A stretch of 64,000 bases of DNA, taken from assembly GCA_030651695.1 (NCBI GenBank), contig JAUSCD010000012.1:248001-312000 (forward strand). The letters are read 5' to 3'. The stretch's first letter is position 1, and each line of letters begins with the position of its first letter. The position numbers and the translations under genes are program-made. Under the pieces are notes generated by a model, which did not search any database, was not told the origin of the DNA, and was given only the letters and a program-made list of their open reading frames with translations. Positions 17,101 through 25,822 of this stretch are shown piece by piece. This DNA comes from Pseudohongiella sp. GTDB taxonomy: Bacteria; Pseudomonadota; Gammaproteobacteria; Pseudomonadales; Pseudohongiellaceae.

Positions 17101-18924
17101 GTGAAACCCGGAAAATCACCAGGTGCAGTCAGTAAAATTCCACGCAGATGGATGCGTCCAGCTGCCATAAAACTGCTGAGCACCCTGTTTGCCGCTCTGC
17201 TGATGTTGCCGGCCAGTGCCGCACAACCCAACATCGTGATCATCCTGATAGATGACGCGGGCTTTACCGATCTGGGTGTCTACGGCAGTGAAATCAGCAC
17301 GCCTAATATCGATAGCCTGGCCGCCTCCGGCGTCATGTTCAGTAACTTTCATACAGCACCCACGTGTGCGCCGTCGCGCGCCATGCTGATGACGGGTGTG
17401 CCCAGTCACCGTGCCGGTGTTGCGACGCTCGATCACCTCAGACCGCCAGAGCACGCCGGACATCCGGCTTACCACGGCAGAATCGCCCCTGATGTACCAA
17501 CGCTGGCTGAGCACTTGCGTCAGTCAGGCTACTCCAACTACGTGACTGGCAAATGGCATCTGGGGCATACACCGGAGAGTTTGCCGGTAGCACGCGGATT
17601 TGATCGCAGTTTTATTCTGGATGCTTCCGGTGCCGACAATTGGTCGCAGCGTCCTTATCTGCCGCAGTACGATCAGGCCGACTGGTTTGAAGATGGGCAA
17701 CGTGGCACCTTGCCGAATGACTTTTACTCTTCGGAGTTTCTGGTCGACAAAATGATCGAATTCATTGACCAGACCGAGCCCGGGAAACCGTTTTTCTCCT
17801 TTATTGGATTCCAGGCCATCCACATACCTGTGCAGGCGCCGCGTGAATACATTGAGCGCTACAACGGTGTGTATGATGCGGGCTGGCAGGTGCAGCGCGA
17901 GCGCAGGCATGCGGCGGCGCTGGCACGCGGATTATTGCCAGCGGGTGCTCAGCTTGGGCCCGTACCGGAGGAGCTGCGCAAGTGGGAGGATCTCTCCCGG
18001 AAAGAGCGTGAATTGAGTATTCGAAGCATGCAAATCAATGCCGGCATGCTGGAGGCCATGGATTTTCATGTTGGACGCCTTATCGATCACCTGAAGGACA
18101 CGGGTGTATACGATAACAGTGTGTTCCTGGTGCTGTCGGACAATGGCCCGGAGCATAACCATCCAACCGCCGATGCCGGTTTCAATCTTTGGTTGTGGCT
18201 GGAAGGATTCTCACAGGACATCAGGACATTGGGCGAACGTGGCTCCTACGCATCGATAGGACCGGAATGGGCCATAGCCGGGGGCGCCGCCGGGTCTTTG
18301 TTCAAGTTTCATGCAAGTGAGGGCGGTACGCGCGTGCCGCTGATTATCTCGGGGCCGGGTATACCGGCATCAGGCATTTTGCACCCGTTCACCTTCATGA
18401 CGGATCTGGCGCCCACCATTCTGGAATTGACAGGTACGCCGCGACTCACCACCGGGCCGGCATTTACCGGGCGCAGCCTGGTCGACCTGCTAAAGGGCAA
18501 TGTATCGTCAGTTTATGGTCCTGAGGATGCAGTAGCGTTGGAAGCATCCGGACAATCGGCTGTGTTTAAAGGTGACTACAAGGTAGTGCGTAATCTTGAT
18601 CAATACGGAGACGGCCAGTGGCGCTTGCACAATGTAGCCAATGATCCGGGGGAAATCCATGATCTTTCTGCTGAGTTGCCGGCGTTGTTTGCGGAAATGC
18701 TGCAGGATTACGAGCAATTTTCAATCGACTATGGTGTGCTGCCAATGCCGCCAGGTTACTCGGGCGCACAGATGATCGCCGATGCATCCACGCGAAATAT
18801 CCGGGCGAAATACGGCACGATACTATTGGCTGGCGCGCTGGGCGCGTTCTTGATGCTGCTGCTGATTGTCTGGTTGTTGTATCAAATACTGATCAGGATC
18901 AAGCGGACGATGCGTCATGTTTAG
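17101..18924 (+). CDS. Membrane-anchored sulfatase (arylsulfatase family)
   Basis: A type I sulfatase that hydrolyses sulfate esters in the periplasm. Motifs: metal-binding IILIDDAGFTDLGVYG near the N-terminus, the formylglycine site C-A-P-S-R (Cys about residue 89 from this start) and TGKWHLGH. The Cys form needs oxidation to formylglycine; no maturase gene is in the window. A signal or anchor helix lies near the N-terminus, and a second hydrophobic helix at the very C-terminus (LLAGALGAFLMLLLIVWLLY) would anchor it to the membrane, which is unusual. GTG 17101 is favoured over GTG 17077 because AAGGGA lies upstream of it. Its end overlaps the convergent membrane gene by 26 bases. Confidence 0.88.
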   Translation: MKPGKSPGAVSKIPRRWMRPAAIKLLSTLFAALLMLPASAAQPNIVIILIDDAGFTDLGVYGSEISTPNIDSLAASGVMFSNFHTAPTCAPSRAMLMTGVPSHRAGVATLDHLRPPEHAGHPAYHGRIAPDVPTLAEHLRQSGYSNYVTGKWHLGHTPESLPVARGFDRSFILDASGADNWSQRPYLPQYDQADWFEDGQRGTLPNDFYSSEFLVDKMIEFIDQTEPGKPFFSFIGFQAIHIPVQAPREYIERYNGVYDAGWQVQRERRHAAALARGLLPAGAQLGPVPEELRKWEDLSRKERELSIRSMQINAGMLEAMDFHVGRLIDHLKDTGVYDNSVFLVLSDNGPEHNHPTADAGFNLWLWLEGFSQDIRTLGERGSYASIGPEWAIAGGAAGSLFKFHASEGGTRVPLIISGPGIPASGILHPFTFMTDLAPTILELTGTPRLTTGPAFTGRSLVDLLKGNVSSVYGPEDAVALEASGQSAVFKGDYKVVRNLDQYGDGQWRLHNVANDPGEIHDLSAELPALFAEMLQDYEQFSIDYGVLPMPPGYSGAQMIADASTRNIRAKYGTILLAGALGAFLMLLLIVWLLYQILIRIKRTMRHV

Positions 18925-19303
18925 TGGCGCCAACGTCCAGCAAAACCAGCGTAAAAATAACAACCATCAAGCTGTCAAAGACCAGTACGGGCGTCGCCGC
19001 TGCCATATATGAACTGCCGGGGCCAGCGATCAGCCCAATCAGCGCGGCCTTGCTTGTTGCAGCAACAAAGAGGACAAGTTTGCGATGAACGGGCTTAAAC
19101 GCAGCATAAATCAGCATGGCACCCACCAGCGTGATCAACACACCCCAGCTGCGCACAACAACATTGGCCAACGGGCCATCCAGAGTGGCTCCAAACGTTC
19201 TTTGAAGTGCGAGCTGTGGCGCAACAGCGGCCAGCACCATAGTACAGGTCAGAACACCTGCTACCACCATAATCCACTTTATGTGGGCGTGGATAAAGTT
19301 CAT
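18899..19303 (-). CDS. Small four-helix membrane protein of unknown function
   Basis: A 134-residue protein with four predicted membrane helices: the N-terminal WIMVVAGVLTCTMVLAAVA, then SWGVLITLVGAMLIYAAF, LVLFVAATSKAALIGLIAG and VLVFDSLMVVIFTLVLL. I do not recognise a family beyond small uncharacterised membrane proteins. The start at ATG 19303 has AGGAG upstream (tcaGGAGcattgc), which rejects the longer frame. Its 3' end overlaps the sulfatase tail on the other strand, so this is a convergent pair. Confidence 0.7.
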   Translation of the reverse strand: MNFIHAHIKWIMVVAGVLTCTMVLAAVAPQLALQRTFGATLDGPLANVVVRSWGVLITLVGAMLIYAAFKPVHRKLVLFVAATSKAALIGLIAGPGSSYMAAATPVLVFDSLMVVIFTLVLLDVGATKHDASSA

Positions 19304-19400
19304 GCAATGCTCCTGAATATAATAGATCGATGCGTACAGATAACCTGGCGCTATTCTGCACACGAATCAAAAATAAGCAATTGCCGGAGTGCACGTTCTC

Positions 19401-20879
19401 ATGAAATATGACCATAAACAAAACCCGTTGCCGGAGGTGGCCGACCCAACACAACTTGAAGCAATTCTGCGCGCAGCCCTGGATGCTCAACGTGCAGACT
19501 ATCTGCATCAGGGTGAGGTAAGCGCCAAAATTCGAATTGATCGTATTGATCGCGGCATTGATGTGTTGCTGAAATATCAGGATAAGCTGGTAGATGCGGT
19601 TAACACCGATTTCAGTTGCCGTTCCCGTCAGGTGACGTTGCTCACAGATATTGCCGCCTCACTAACGCCCTTAAAACATGCACGCAAACATTTGCACAAG
19701 TGGATGAAACCAGAGCGTCGCTCAAGCTCATTTCCATTTAATCTGTTGGGTGGACGCTCCCGCATTGAATATCAACCGCTGGGGGTTGTCGGTGTGATTT
19801 CGCCATGGAATTTTCCCGTCAATCTGACCTTCGGGCCTTTGGCCGGAATTCTTGCAGCTGGCAATCGCGCGATGATCAAACCTTCGGAATTTACCCCTGC
19901 TACCTCCGATGTGATGAGTGAAATGGTGGCGTCAGCATGGGATGCAAAGGAGGTGGCGTTGTTCACCGGAGGCCCTGAGGTAGGTCAGGCGTTTTCGGCA
20001 CAGCCCTTTGATCATCTGCTGTTCACCGGCGCCACTTCGGTTGCCCGCCATATCATGGCCGCAGCAGCGCGCAACCTGGTGCCGGTGACGCTTGAGCTGG
20101 GCGGCAAATCGCCCGTCATACTGTCGCGCACCGCCAATATTGAAAAAAGCATTGAGCGCGTTATGCTGGGAAAAACATTAAACGCCGGCCAGATCTGCCT
20201 GGCGCCCGATTATCTGTTGGTACCCGAAGAGCTGTTGGAATCAGTCATCAGCAGCGCGCAAAAAGTAGTTAGTGCCATGTACCCCACTATGCTGCACAAT
20301 CCTGAGTACACAGCGATTGTGAATGCACGCCACTACCAACGACTGACCGGCTACCTGCAGGAAGCCGCAGAGCGCAAGGTCAGGACCATTGTGCTTAAAC
20401 CTGCCGGAGAAGAATTTAGTGCGCATCCGGATGTCCGCAAAATTCCACCTACCTTGATCATCAATCCACACGATGACATGCAGGTAATGGAGGAGGAACT
20501 GTTTGGCCCGCTGTTGCCTATCCGAACCTACCGGGTCTTTAACGACGTCATCCATTACATCAATTCACACCCGAGGCCGCTTGCTGCCTATTATTTTGGT
20601 GCAGACAAACAGGAGGAGCGGGAGGTGCTCAGTCGCACAACCTCGGGTGGCGTCTGTATCAATGATGTGATCATGCATATCATGCAAGAAGAGTTGCCTT
20701 TCGGGGGCGTTGGCCCTAGTGGGATGGGGTCTTACCACGGCCAGGATGGTTTCAGAACTTTCAGTCACGCAAAAAGCGTCTATAAGCAGACCCCGCTGAA
20801 TATTGGCAAACTCGGTGGCATGCTGCCGCCCTACGGCAAAGCCACTGAACAGACCATCAAGATGCAGGTAAAACCATGA
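19401..20879 (+). CDS. Coniferyl-aldehyde-dehydrogenase-like aldehyde dehydrogenase
   Basis: A 492-residue NAD(P)-dependent aldehyde dehydrogenase. The cofactor-binding VISPWNFPVNLTFGPL and KPSEFTPATS, the general base in LELGGKSP and the catalytic Cys in GQICLAPD (about residue 266) are all present. The overall sequence is closest to the class annotated as coniferyl aldehyde dehydrogenase, which also includes medium and long aliphatic aldehyde oxidisers; the C-terminal hydrophobic region supports either use. GTG 19389 is an alternative start, but GGAG at 19386 fits ATG 19401 better. No lignin-aromatic genes are adjacent. Confidence 0.88.
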   Translation: MKYDHKQNPLPEVADPTQLEAILRAALDAQRADYLHQGEVSAKIRIDRIDRGIDVLLKYQDKLVDAVNTDFSCRSRQVTLLTDIAASLTPLKHARKHLHKWMKPERRSSSFPFNLLGGRSRIEYQPLGVVGVISPWNFPVNLTFGPLAGILAAGNRAMIKPSEFTPATSDVMSEMVASAWDAKEVALFTGGPEVGQAFSAQPFDHLLFTGATSVARHIMAAAARNLVPVTLELGGKSPVILSRTANIEKSIERVMLGKTLNAGQICLAPDYLLVPEELLESVISSAQKVVSAMYPTMLHNPEYTAIVNARHYQRLTGYLQEAAERKVRTIVLKPAGEEFSAHPDVRKIPPTLIINPHDDMQVMEEELFGPLLPIRTYRVFNDVIHYINSHPRPLAAYYFGADKQEEREVLSRTTSGGVCINDVIMHIMQEELPFGGVGPSGMGSYHGQDGFRTFSHAKSVYKQTPLNIGKLGGMLPPYGKATEQTIKMQVKP

Positions 20880-21092
20880 GCGCGCTGCACATGCCCAGAC
20901 GCAAGCGGTCGCGAGTGATTTGATTGTGCTGCCTGGCATCGTGGTTAGAATGGGAACGCCTGTTCGTTAGAGTGAGCAGAAAGTGTCCAAGTCAGGACAA
21001 ATGGCCCATGCAAGTGGATGAGGAGTCTGTTACAAGTGAATGCGTTCATGAAGACACCCCCCTGAAACGACACATGATTGCAAGGAACTGCA

Positions 21093-21812
21093 ATGGCCTG
21101 TCCCACCACCCCTCAAAGCAATCATCTTTTGGCGGCACTGTCGCCAGCCGTTCGAGTCCGATTATTTCCTCACCTGGAGCTGACGAAGCTGCAGTTGTAT
21201 GCCCGCCTGCATGACTCTCACCGGCCCGTACGTCACATATACTTCCCCACCAACTCAGTCATCACCTTACATTATTTATTAGAAGACGGATCTTCAACCG
21301 CTCTGGCGACTGTGGGCAATGAAGGGATGGCAGGGAGCAACTGCCTACTCGCCGATAAGTCCGTAAACTTCCCGGCGCAGGTTCAAAGCGCCGGCTTCGC
21401 CTATCGACTCCAAAGATCACTCGCGAAGGAGGAGTTTGACCGCCATAGCGAGTTTCTGAAGCTGGTGCTGCTTTACTCACAGGCGCTGATGAATCAAGTC
21501 TCGCAGACGGCAGTTTGCAACCGCAATCACTCTATTATGCAGCGGTTCTCTCGCTGGCTCTTGATTTCACTGGATCGGGTTTGTAGCAAAAACTTGACTA
21601 TGACACAGGAATTCATTGGCAACATGCTAGGCGTGCGCCGTGAAGGCGTCAGCGAAGCCGCAACAAACTTACAGCAACTGGGCGTGATTTCATATTCGCG
21701 CGGGCGAATCAACGTGACTGACCGCCAACAACTCGAGGCTCTGGCTTGTGACTGCTACCAGATAATTAAAACCGATACCGATCAGTTGCTAAACTATGTG
21801 CGGCCGCTTTAA
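21093..21812 (+). CDS. Crp/Fnr-family transcription regulator
   Basis: A 239-residue regulator with an N-terminal cyclic-nucleotide-like beta-roll (about 20-130; YFPTNSVITLHYLLEDG and ATVGNEGMAG) and a C-terminal winged helix (TQEFIGNMLGVRREGVSEAA recognition region). The cNMP-binding Arg-Ser pair of CRP is not seen in the usual place, nor are FNR cluster cysteines, so the signal is unknown. It belongs to the group with the LATVGNEG signature, often single and uncharacterised. Start ATG 21093 is preceded by AAGGAA; the TTG 15 bases earlier is rejected. It stands alone. Confidence 0.87.
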   Translation: MACPTTPQSNHLLAALSPAVRVRLFPHLELTKLQLYARLHDSHRPVRHIYFPTNSVITLHYLLEDGSSTALATVGNEGMAGSNCLLADKSVNFPAQVQSAGFAYRLQRSLAKEEFDRHSEFLKLVLLYSQALMNQVSQTAVCNRNHSIMQRFSRWLLISLDRVCSKNLTMTQEFIGNMLGVRREGVSEAATNLQQLGVISYSRGRINVTDRQQLEALACDCYQIIKTDTDQLLNYVRPL

Positions 21813-21917
21813 CGTTCGTACCGGCGAGAAACAGGGCCTTCGTGGATTATTCCGGCCGAAGCGTGAGATTATTTCCAGTAATGTGAATTACACGAAATCC
21901 GCCAGTCGGTTTGGAAC

Positions 21918-21931
21918 GGGGACGGAGGAGG
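21918..21931 (+). repeat. Dispersed GGGGACGGAGG repeat, copy 3
   Basis: This copy matches the arm of the rpoD terminator at 931-943 exactly over 13 bases. The complementary arm is absent here. Confidence 0.45.
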
Positions 21932-22025
21932 ATCGTGGGCATGTCATCCGTCTTTGGATTTCAGTCGTAATCAGATAATCAAAATGCTGAATTCACCCCA
22001 ACCTGACCTTCGCGAAGAACCCCAC

Positions 22026-22199
22026 ATGTTTAGTCTGTTTAAAACCAACCCTCAGAAAAAACTACAAAAAGCCTATGAAGAGAAGCTGACCGAGGCCATG
22101 CAGGCGCAGCGCAACGGAGATATCCGCGGTTACTCAGCGCTGCAGGAGGAAGCCGAGGCTATCTACGCCAAGCTGGAGGCCCTGGGCAAAGCGTCATGA
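22026..22199 (+). CDS. Small DUF6435-type protein
   Basis: A 57-residue soluble, highly charged helical protein (KKLQKAYEEKLTEAMQAQRN, then GDIRGYSALQEEAEAIYAKL). It fits small proteins now grouped as DUF6435, common in marine gammaproteobacteria, with no known function. The start at ATG 22026 gives the family length; an in-frame upstream ATG at 21954 would add an unrelated leader. It is monocistronic as far as can be seen. Confidence 0.7.
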   Translation: MFSLFKTNPQKKLQKAYEEKLTEAMQAQRNGDIRGYSALQEEAEAIYAKLEALGKAS

Positions 22200-22401
22200 C
22201 GCGGGCGAAGCGAGCAGGCTTGCTGTTGGATGTAGCCAGGGCAGAAAAAATGAATACATCCGGTTGGCTTTCAATAGCGTAGAACCAACGCGTCAAATAT
22301 GTTTTTGTTTCTCTGACTGGAAAGAACAAGCATCACGTCTCTTTTTTTGACAGAAAAACCATGAACCCCACAATTTTTATTCGATAAATACGGGAATCTC
22401 T

Positions 22402-22623
22402 GTGCTAACACGCGTGTACAGCTGGATGAACCTCATTGGCAACGGTTTCATCCTGGTTGGCGGTCTGGGCTTGGCGCTGGGAATGGCTGGGGTGATCGAT
22501 CTGGACACGTTTGCGTTTGGAATCTCCGCGGGCGTCCGTGTTGTTGGTACCGTGGCCATAACCGGATGCCTGCTTAGTGCAATCTCCTGCTTTGCGCGCG
22601 AATTTAATAATGAAAAATCGTAA
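22402..22623 (+). CDS. Small membrane protein 1 of a three-gene cluster
   Basis: A 73-residue protein with two hydrophobic helices (NLIGNGFILVGGLGLALGMAG and VRVVGTVAITGCLLSAISCF) and a charged tail. The start GTG has GGGAA 6 bases upstream. I do not recognise the family. It is followed 17 bases later by another small membrane protein and then by a third whose start overlaps the second's stop, so the three look like one transcript. Confidence 0.6.
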   Translation: MLTRVYSWMNLIGNGFILVGGLGLALGMAGVIDLDTFAFGISAGVRVVGTVAITGCLLSAISCFAREFNNEKS

Positions 22624-22640
22624 TTCACTATGGGCGACCT

Positions 22641-22820
22641 ATGTTCAAAAAATCTGACTTTTTTATCATCCTGGCTGTAATGATTTCTTTCGTAATCTCA
22701 GCGTATTTGTGGTTTGTCCTGAATGACAGGGAACAGGCCATCTTCACTGCTATCTGGATTCCATCCATCTTTACATTTGGCATCTACTTCAAATTGTGCG
22801 CGCTGATGGGTAGAAAATAA
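22641..22820 (+). CDS. Small membrane protein 2 of the cluster
   Basis: A 59-residue protein with two membrane segments (FFIILAVMISFVISAYLWFV and IFTAIWIPSIFTFGIYFKL) separated by the short charged loop NDREQ. Charged ends (MFKKSD and MGRK) suggest both termini are cytoplasmic. The family is not recognised. The stop codon shares its last base with the next gene's ATG, a classic coupled arrangement that supports real translation. Confidence 0.6.
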   Translation: MFKKSDFFIILAVMISFVISAYLWFVLNDREQAIFTAIWIPSIFTFGIYFKLCALMGRK

Positions 22821-22960
22821 TGACCTTCGATCTGATTTATCCTGCAGTACTCGTTTTTCTGTTAATGCTGGTTGGTGTTGTTCTGACTGCAATTGAGTTC
22901 AACAGCCTTGAGAAAAAACAAGCTAAAGACAAAGATGGTCGCGGCTCAAGCGGCTCATAG
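22820..22960 (+). CDS. Small membrane protein 3 of the cluster
   Basis: A 46-residue protein with one membrane helix (YPAVLVFLLMLVGVVLTAIE) and a hydrophilic, Lys/Asp/Gly/Ser-rich tail. ATG overlaps the TAA of the preceding gene (TAATG). The single-helix, polar-tail layout is like regulatory subunits of larger membrane complexes, but nothing identifies a partner. Confidence 0.55.
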   Translation: MTFDLIYPAVLVFLLMLVGVVLTAIEFNSLEKKQAKDKDGRGSSGS

Positions 22961-22971
22961 AGCTGGCTCGA

Positions 22972-23098
22972 TCAATCCGACTCCAGAATAGAAAGCCTGT
23001 GGCGAATGGTTTGAGCGTCCACCCCTACATCGTTGGCCAATGATGTGTAATCCATTTACTGGCATCCTTCAGATTGACCAAGAGCTTTAAATCTCGCT
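22972..23098 (-). pseudogene. Fragment of a DUF4143/AAA ATPase gene
   Basis: Read on the minus strand, about 85 bases give DYTSLANDVGVDAQTIRHRL plus SILESD and a stop. This is the winged-helix stretch of archaeal-type AAA ATPases with DUF4143. Just upstream, in a neighbouring frame, VERDLKLLVNLKDAS fits the segment that normally precedes it by about 20 residues. Both pieces together show an internal deletion and frame change. The ATPase domain is gone. It is a decayed remnant rather than a gene. Confidence 0.6.
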
Positions 23099-23137
23099 CG
23101 ACGCAAGCCTGGTAATAGTTGGAACAGGCTTGCGTCG
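23099..23137. repeat. Perfect inverted repeat with 13-bp arms
   Basis: CGACGCAAGCCTG (23099-23111) is repeated exactly as its complement at 23125-23137, around a 13-base loop. There is no T run, so it is not a plain terminator. It abuts the DUF4143 remnant. The remaining bases to 23331 hold no frame or signal I can support. Confidence 0.65.
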
Positions 23138-23331
23138 GGCGCTGATGAAGGCCATAGACTGGTGGTAAAAACCATGAAAGGCTGCCTAATATGCGAGGGA
23201 ACTCTACGTTTACCAGTATCCTCCTGGCAGACGTTTACGCCATAAGGTCGTCAGCGCTATCCTGACAGCGGCTGAATCGGGCCGGAAGTAAAGATGCGAC
23301 AGGAATAAATCACCAATCAGAGGGATCGTCC

Positions 23332-23583
23332 ATGCGCGAAAAGTCAGATAAGAATCGATCTAATGCCACTCCGGAGCTGACGGCTTACATACGGGAGATT
23401 GTGGAGCCTGAAAACGCTACTCTTTCCCGTGTCCGCGAGCTTTTGATGGACAATGACCTCATGATGTCTGACGGCGGCGAGGTCTTGTTTAAGCTGGACA
23501 GGCAGTGGCTGGTGAATGAACTGGATGAGCTGATCATCCAGCATGGGGGCGAGACTCTAGCGAAAGAGATAGTAGCGGACTGA
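23332..23583 (+). CDS. Small soluble protein of unknown function
   Basis: An 83-residue, strongly charged helical protein (NATLSRVRELLMDNDLMMSD, then a glycine turn GGEVLFKLD and the WLVNELDELI helix). No membrane segment or metal motif is seen and I do not recognise the family. An AGAGGGA SD-like stretch precedes the ATG. It ends 15 bases before the convergent dynamin-like gene. Balanced codon use supports it as real. Confidence 0.5.
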   Translation: MREKSDKNRSNATPELTAYIREIVEPENATLSRVRELLMDNDLMMSDGGEVLFKLDRQWLVNELDELIIQHGGETLAKEIVAD

Positions 23584-23597
23584 CTCCTACCACAGCC

Positions 23598-25025
23598 CTA
23601 AGGCGTGCCCGACGGGCGGGTAAACCGGTCATTAAGCTTTTGCACCAGAACATCGGCGCTGGCAATCAGATTGTCCAGCTTGCGGCGGGTGTGGTCGGAC
23701 CAGCCATACGGACGTCCCGGGGACATACTGGTCCACCAGGCTTCCAGATTCTTTTCAAAGGCCATTGCCACGCGCTTGGCATCCTCACCCGGGCGGGCAT
23801 CGCGCTGTAACTTGCGCAAAACCGAACGCCCGGCCATCAGGCGCAGGCGCGAATACAGAATGGTCAACGCCGCAATCAGGGCCGCACTTACAAGTAACTG
23901 GGTGCTGGGCGCGAGTGTTGCCAGCGGTGTAAATACAACACCATCCCAGGCTCCTGTACTCAGGCTCCAAAAGACAAACCCGACCAGGATGGCACCAAAT
24001 ACCACAACATTTAGCCAGCGCGCGCGCTTGAACCATGATTTACGGGCCTCGATCAGTTCTGGCACCAGCACATCTCGTAAATGCTTGGCGCCGGACTCCA
24101 GCTGCGCGCTGATGCGATAAGCACGGTCCACATCCAGTTGCCGGACCCGGTTATTGATATCACGCATGTCTTCGTCACGCTTTTCACGCATCCGCTCCCG
24201 TATCTGATCATCCGCAATGGGTGCCGCAGCATCCTCCGAATAAATTCGATAAAAACGCCCCGCAGTCAGGCCGCTTTGTGCCATCGCCCGCTGCCAGGCA
24301 GCCACTACCTCTTCCGGATTATCCTCGCGCGCGGTATTGTCGATCTGGTTCAGGATATAGAGAAATTTATCTGAATCCTGGCGGTTGATGGTGTTGGCCA
24401 CCAGGTGCTGCAGGGTATCGCCCATGGCGCCTGGTTCAGGGTGCCGCGCATCAAAAAATACCAGCACCAGATCCGACAGCCCCATGATGTGATCGGCAAT
24501 CAACAGGGTTTCAGTGCGCTGTTTGTCGGCATCAAAGCCGGGCGAGTCGATGAATATTTTGCCGCGTAATATCTCAGAGTTGCAGGTCTTGAGCTGCAAA
24601 TAGGAATCGATGCGTCTGCCTTCGCCCTGTGCCTGTGCCTCGATCGACTCACTGATCCGGTAAAACGGAAAGCGCGGATCGCTATCCAGCGCCATGCCAG
24701 GAAGCTGCATGGGTTCTTCATTGTCGCCGTAGCAGATCACGGTAAACTTGTCGTCCACCGCCTGATTGCCCGTGCGCTGCAAGGTCTGCCCAAGATACTC
24801 GTTCAGAAAAGTTGATTTACCGGCAGAAAATGTACCCATCACCGCCACTACCGGCCACCAGGAAATGTGTGTTGCATACGAGTCATCATCACTCATAAAA
24901 CCCAGCTTGCGAGCCACTGCATCAAGTTCCCGGAAGTACTCCACTCCCTCCGCCAGTGCCGGGTTCTCTTGCTCGAGGTGGGATTTCAGGCGCTTGATAC
25001 GTTCTTCCGTTGATGTTCTGGCCAC
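23598..25025 (-). CDS. Dynamin-like GTPase, membrane-inserted
   Basis: A 475-residue large GTPase of the bacterial dynamin-like type. G1 is GTFSAGKS (about 64-71), G3 lies in FIDSPGFDAD, and G4 is NQID in FLYILNQID. The C-terminal part has two close membrane helices (LNVVVFGAILVGFVFWSL and LLVSAALIAALTILY) followed by a helical tail. Such proteins tubulate, fuse or repair membranes. GTG 25025 is chosen because GGAG sits 7 bases before it; the TTG 18 bases upstream has no SD. There is only one copy, while many bacterial dynamins come in pairs; it may act as a homo-oligomer. Confidence 0.82.
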   Translation of the reverse strand: MARTSTEERIKRLKSHLEQENPALAEGVEYFRELDAVARKLGFMSDDDSYATHISWWPVVAVMGTFSAGKSTFLNEYLGQTLQRTGNQAVDDKFTVICYGDNEEPMQLPGMALDSDPRFPFYRISESIEAQAQGEGRRIDSYLQLKTCNSEILRGKIFIDSPGFDADKQRTETLLIADHIMGLSDLVLVFFDARHPEPGAMGDTLQHLVANTINRQDSDKFLYILNQIDNTAREDNPEEVVAAWQRAMAQSGLTAGRFYRIYSEDAAAPIADDQIRERMREKRDEDMRDINNRVRQLDVDRAYRISAQLESGAKHLRDVLVPELIEARKSWFKRARWLNVVVFGAILVGFVFWSLSTGAWDGVVFTPLATLAPSTQLLVSAALIAALTILYSRLRLMAGRSVLRKLQRDARPGEDAKRVAMAFEKNLEAWWTSMSPGRPYGWSDHTRRKLDNLIASADVLVQKLNDRFTRPSGTP

Positions 25026-25318
25026 GATACTGCTCCACAGCAACTGAGGTAAACCGACAGATTCAGCCCGTCCGATTCTGGTTCGCTGACCACGAGTATC
25101 ACATACTTTGCAAAGTGGTATTTCTGAACTGTGTCAACTGAATCAGCTGGAAGACAAAAACCAGATTCTCGAAATAGCACTCGTTTCTCAATAACACATA
25201 CCACGCCCGGCATTGATGGTGCTCAACAAACCCGACAGAAATCATCGTAGAATCATCGCAGCGGTAACTTATGTACCGCTTACTGCAATGCCAGACCTTG
25301 CATAACTGAGAGGATTAC

Positions 25319-25654
25319 ATGTCAAACAATACTGCCATCAATATCAACACTATCACGGACGAACTGAATTCACTGCATAATGAACTGGAGAAGCGCATTC
25401 AGGGTATTCAGGCCGATCTGAGCCGCGGGCGCAGTCAGGATTCACAGGAACAGGCTCAGGAAACAGAAAACGATGAGGTGCTGCACGCACTTGCCGCAGA
25501 TGCGCGCCGTGAACTGACAGAGATCGCCAATGCCCTGTCGCGCATCCGCAACGGCACTTACGGAGTCTGCGCCGGTTGTGGCGTTGCTATCAATGCTGAC
25601 CGGCTTGCAGCCTATCCGATGGCTGTGCACTGTATAGACTGCGCCAACCCCTGA
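25319..25654 (+). CDS. TraR/DksA-family zinc-finger protein
   Basis: A 111-residue DksA-like protein: an N-terminal coiled-coil region and a C-terminal C4 zinc finger, Cys-Ala-Gly-Cys (GVCAGCGVAI) with Cys-Ile-Asp-Cys (HCIDCAN). The conserved IANALSRIRNGTYGVC lies ahead of the finger. DksA proteins insert their coiled coil into the RNA polymerase secondary channel, often with ppGpp. The coiled-coil tip lacks the usual DxxDxA signature, so activity on RNA polymerase is not assured. SD GAGAGGA precedes the ATG. Confidence 0.85.
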   Translation: MSNNTAININTITDELNSLHNELEKRIQGIQADLSRGRSQDSQEQAQETENDEVLHALAADARRELTEIANALSRIRNGTYGVCAGCGVAINADRLAAYPMAVHCIDCANP

Positions 25655-25679
25655 GGCCACAACCGCGGGGTGCTCTCAG

Positions 25680-25811
25680 TTACTTGACAGCCGCATGAAT
25701 TCTGCTGAGCAACTCCTGGTCACTAAAACTGACACCCGGTGCGGCTGGGATTTTCCATAGACGCCGTCGGGCGCTGGCTGCCCGGGCTTTATCCGTAATA
25801 AAAAACGTCAC
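25680..25811 (-). CDS. Possible 43-residue peptide, unknown
   Basis: A GTG-started frame of 43 residues, basic in the middle (TDKARAASARRRLWKIPAAP) and ending RIHAAVK. Its composition looks protein-like, and it may be either a tiny gene or the C-terminal relic of a larger one, since the frame is closed shortly upstream. I see no SD. Confidence is low. Confidence 0.25.
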   Translation of the reverse strand: MTFFITDKARAASARRRLWKIPAAPGVSFSDQELLSRIHAAVK

Positions 25812-25822
25812 GAGGGATTATC

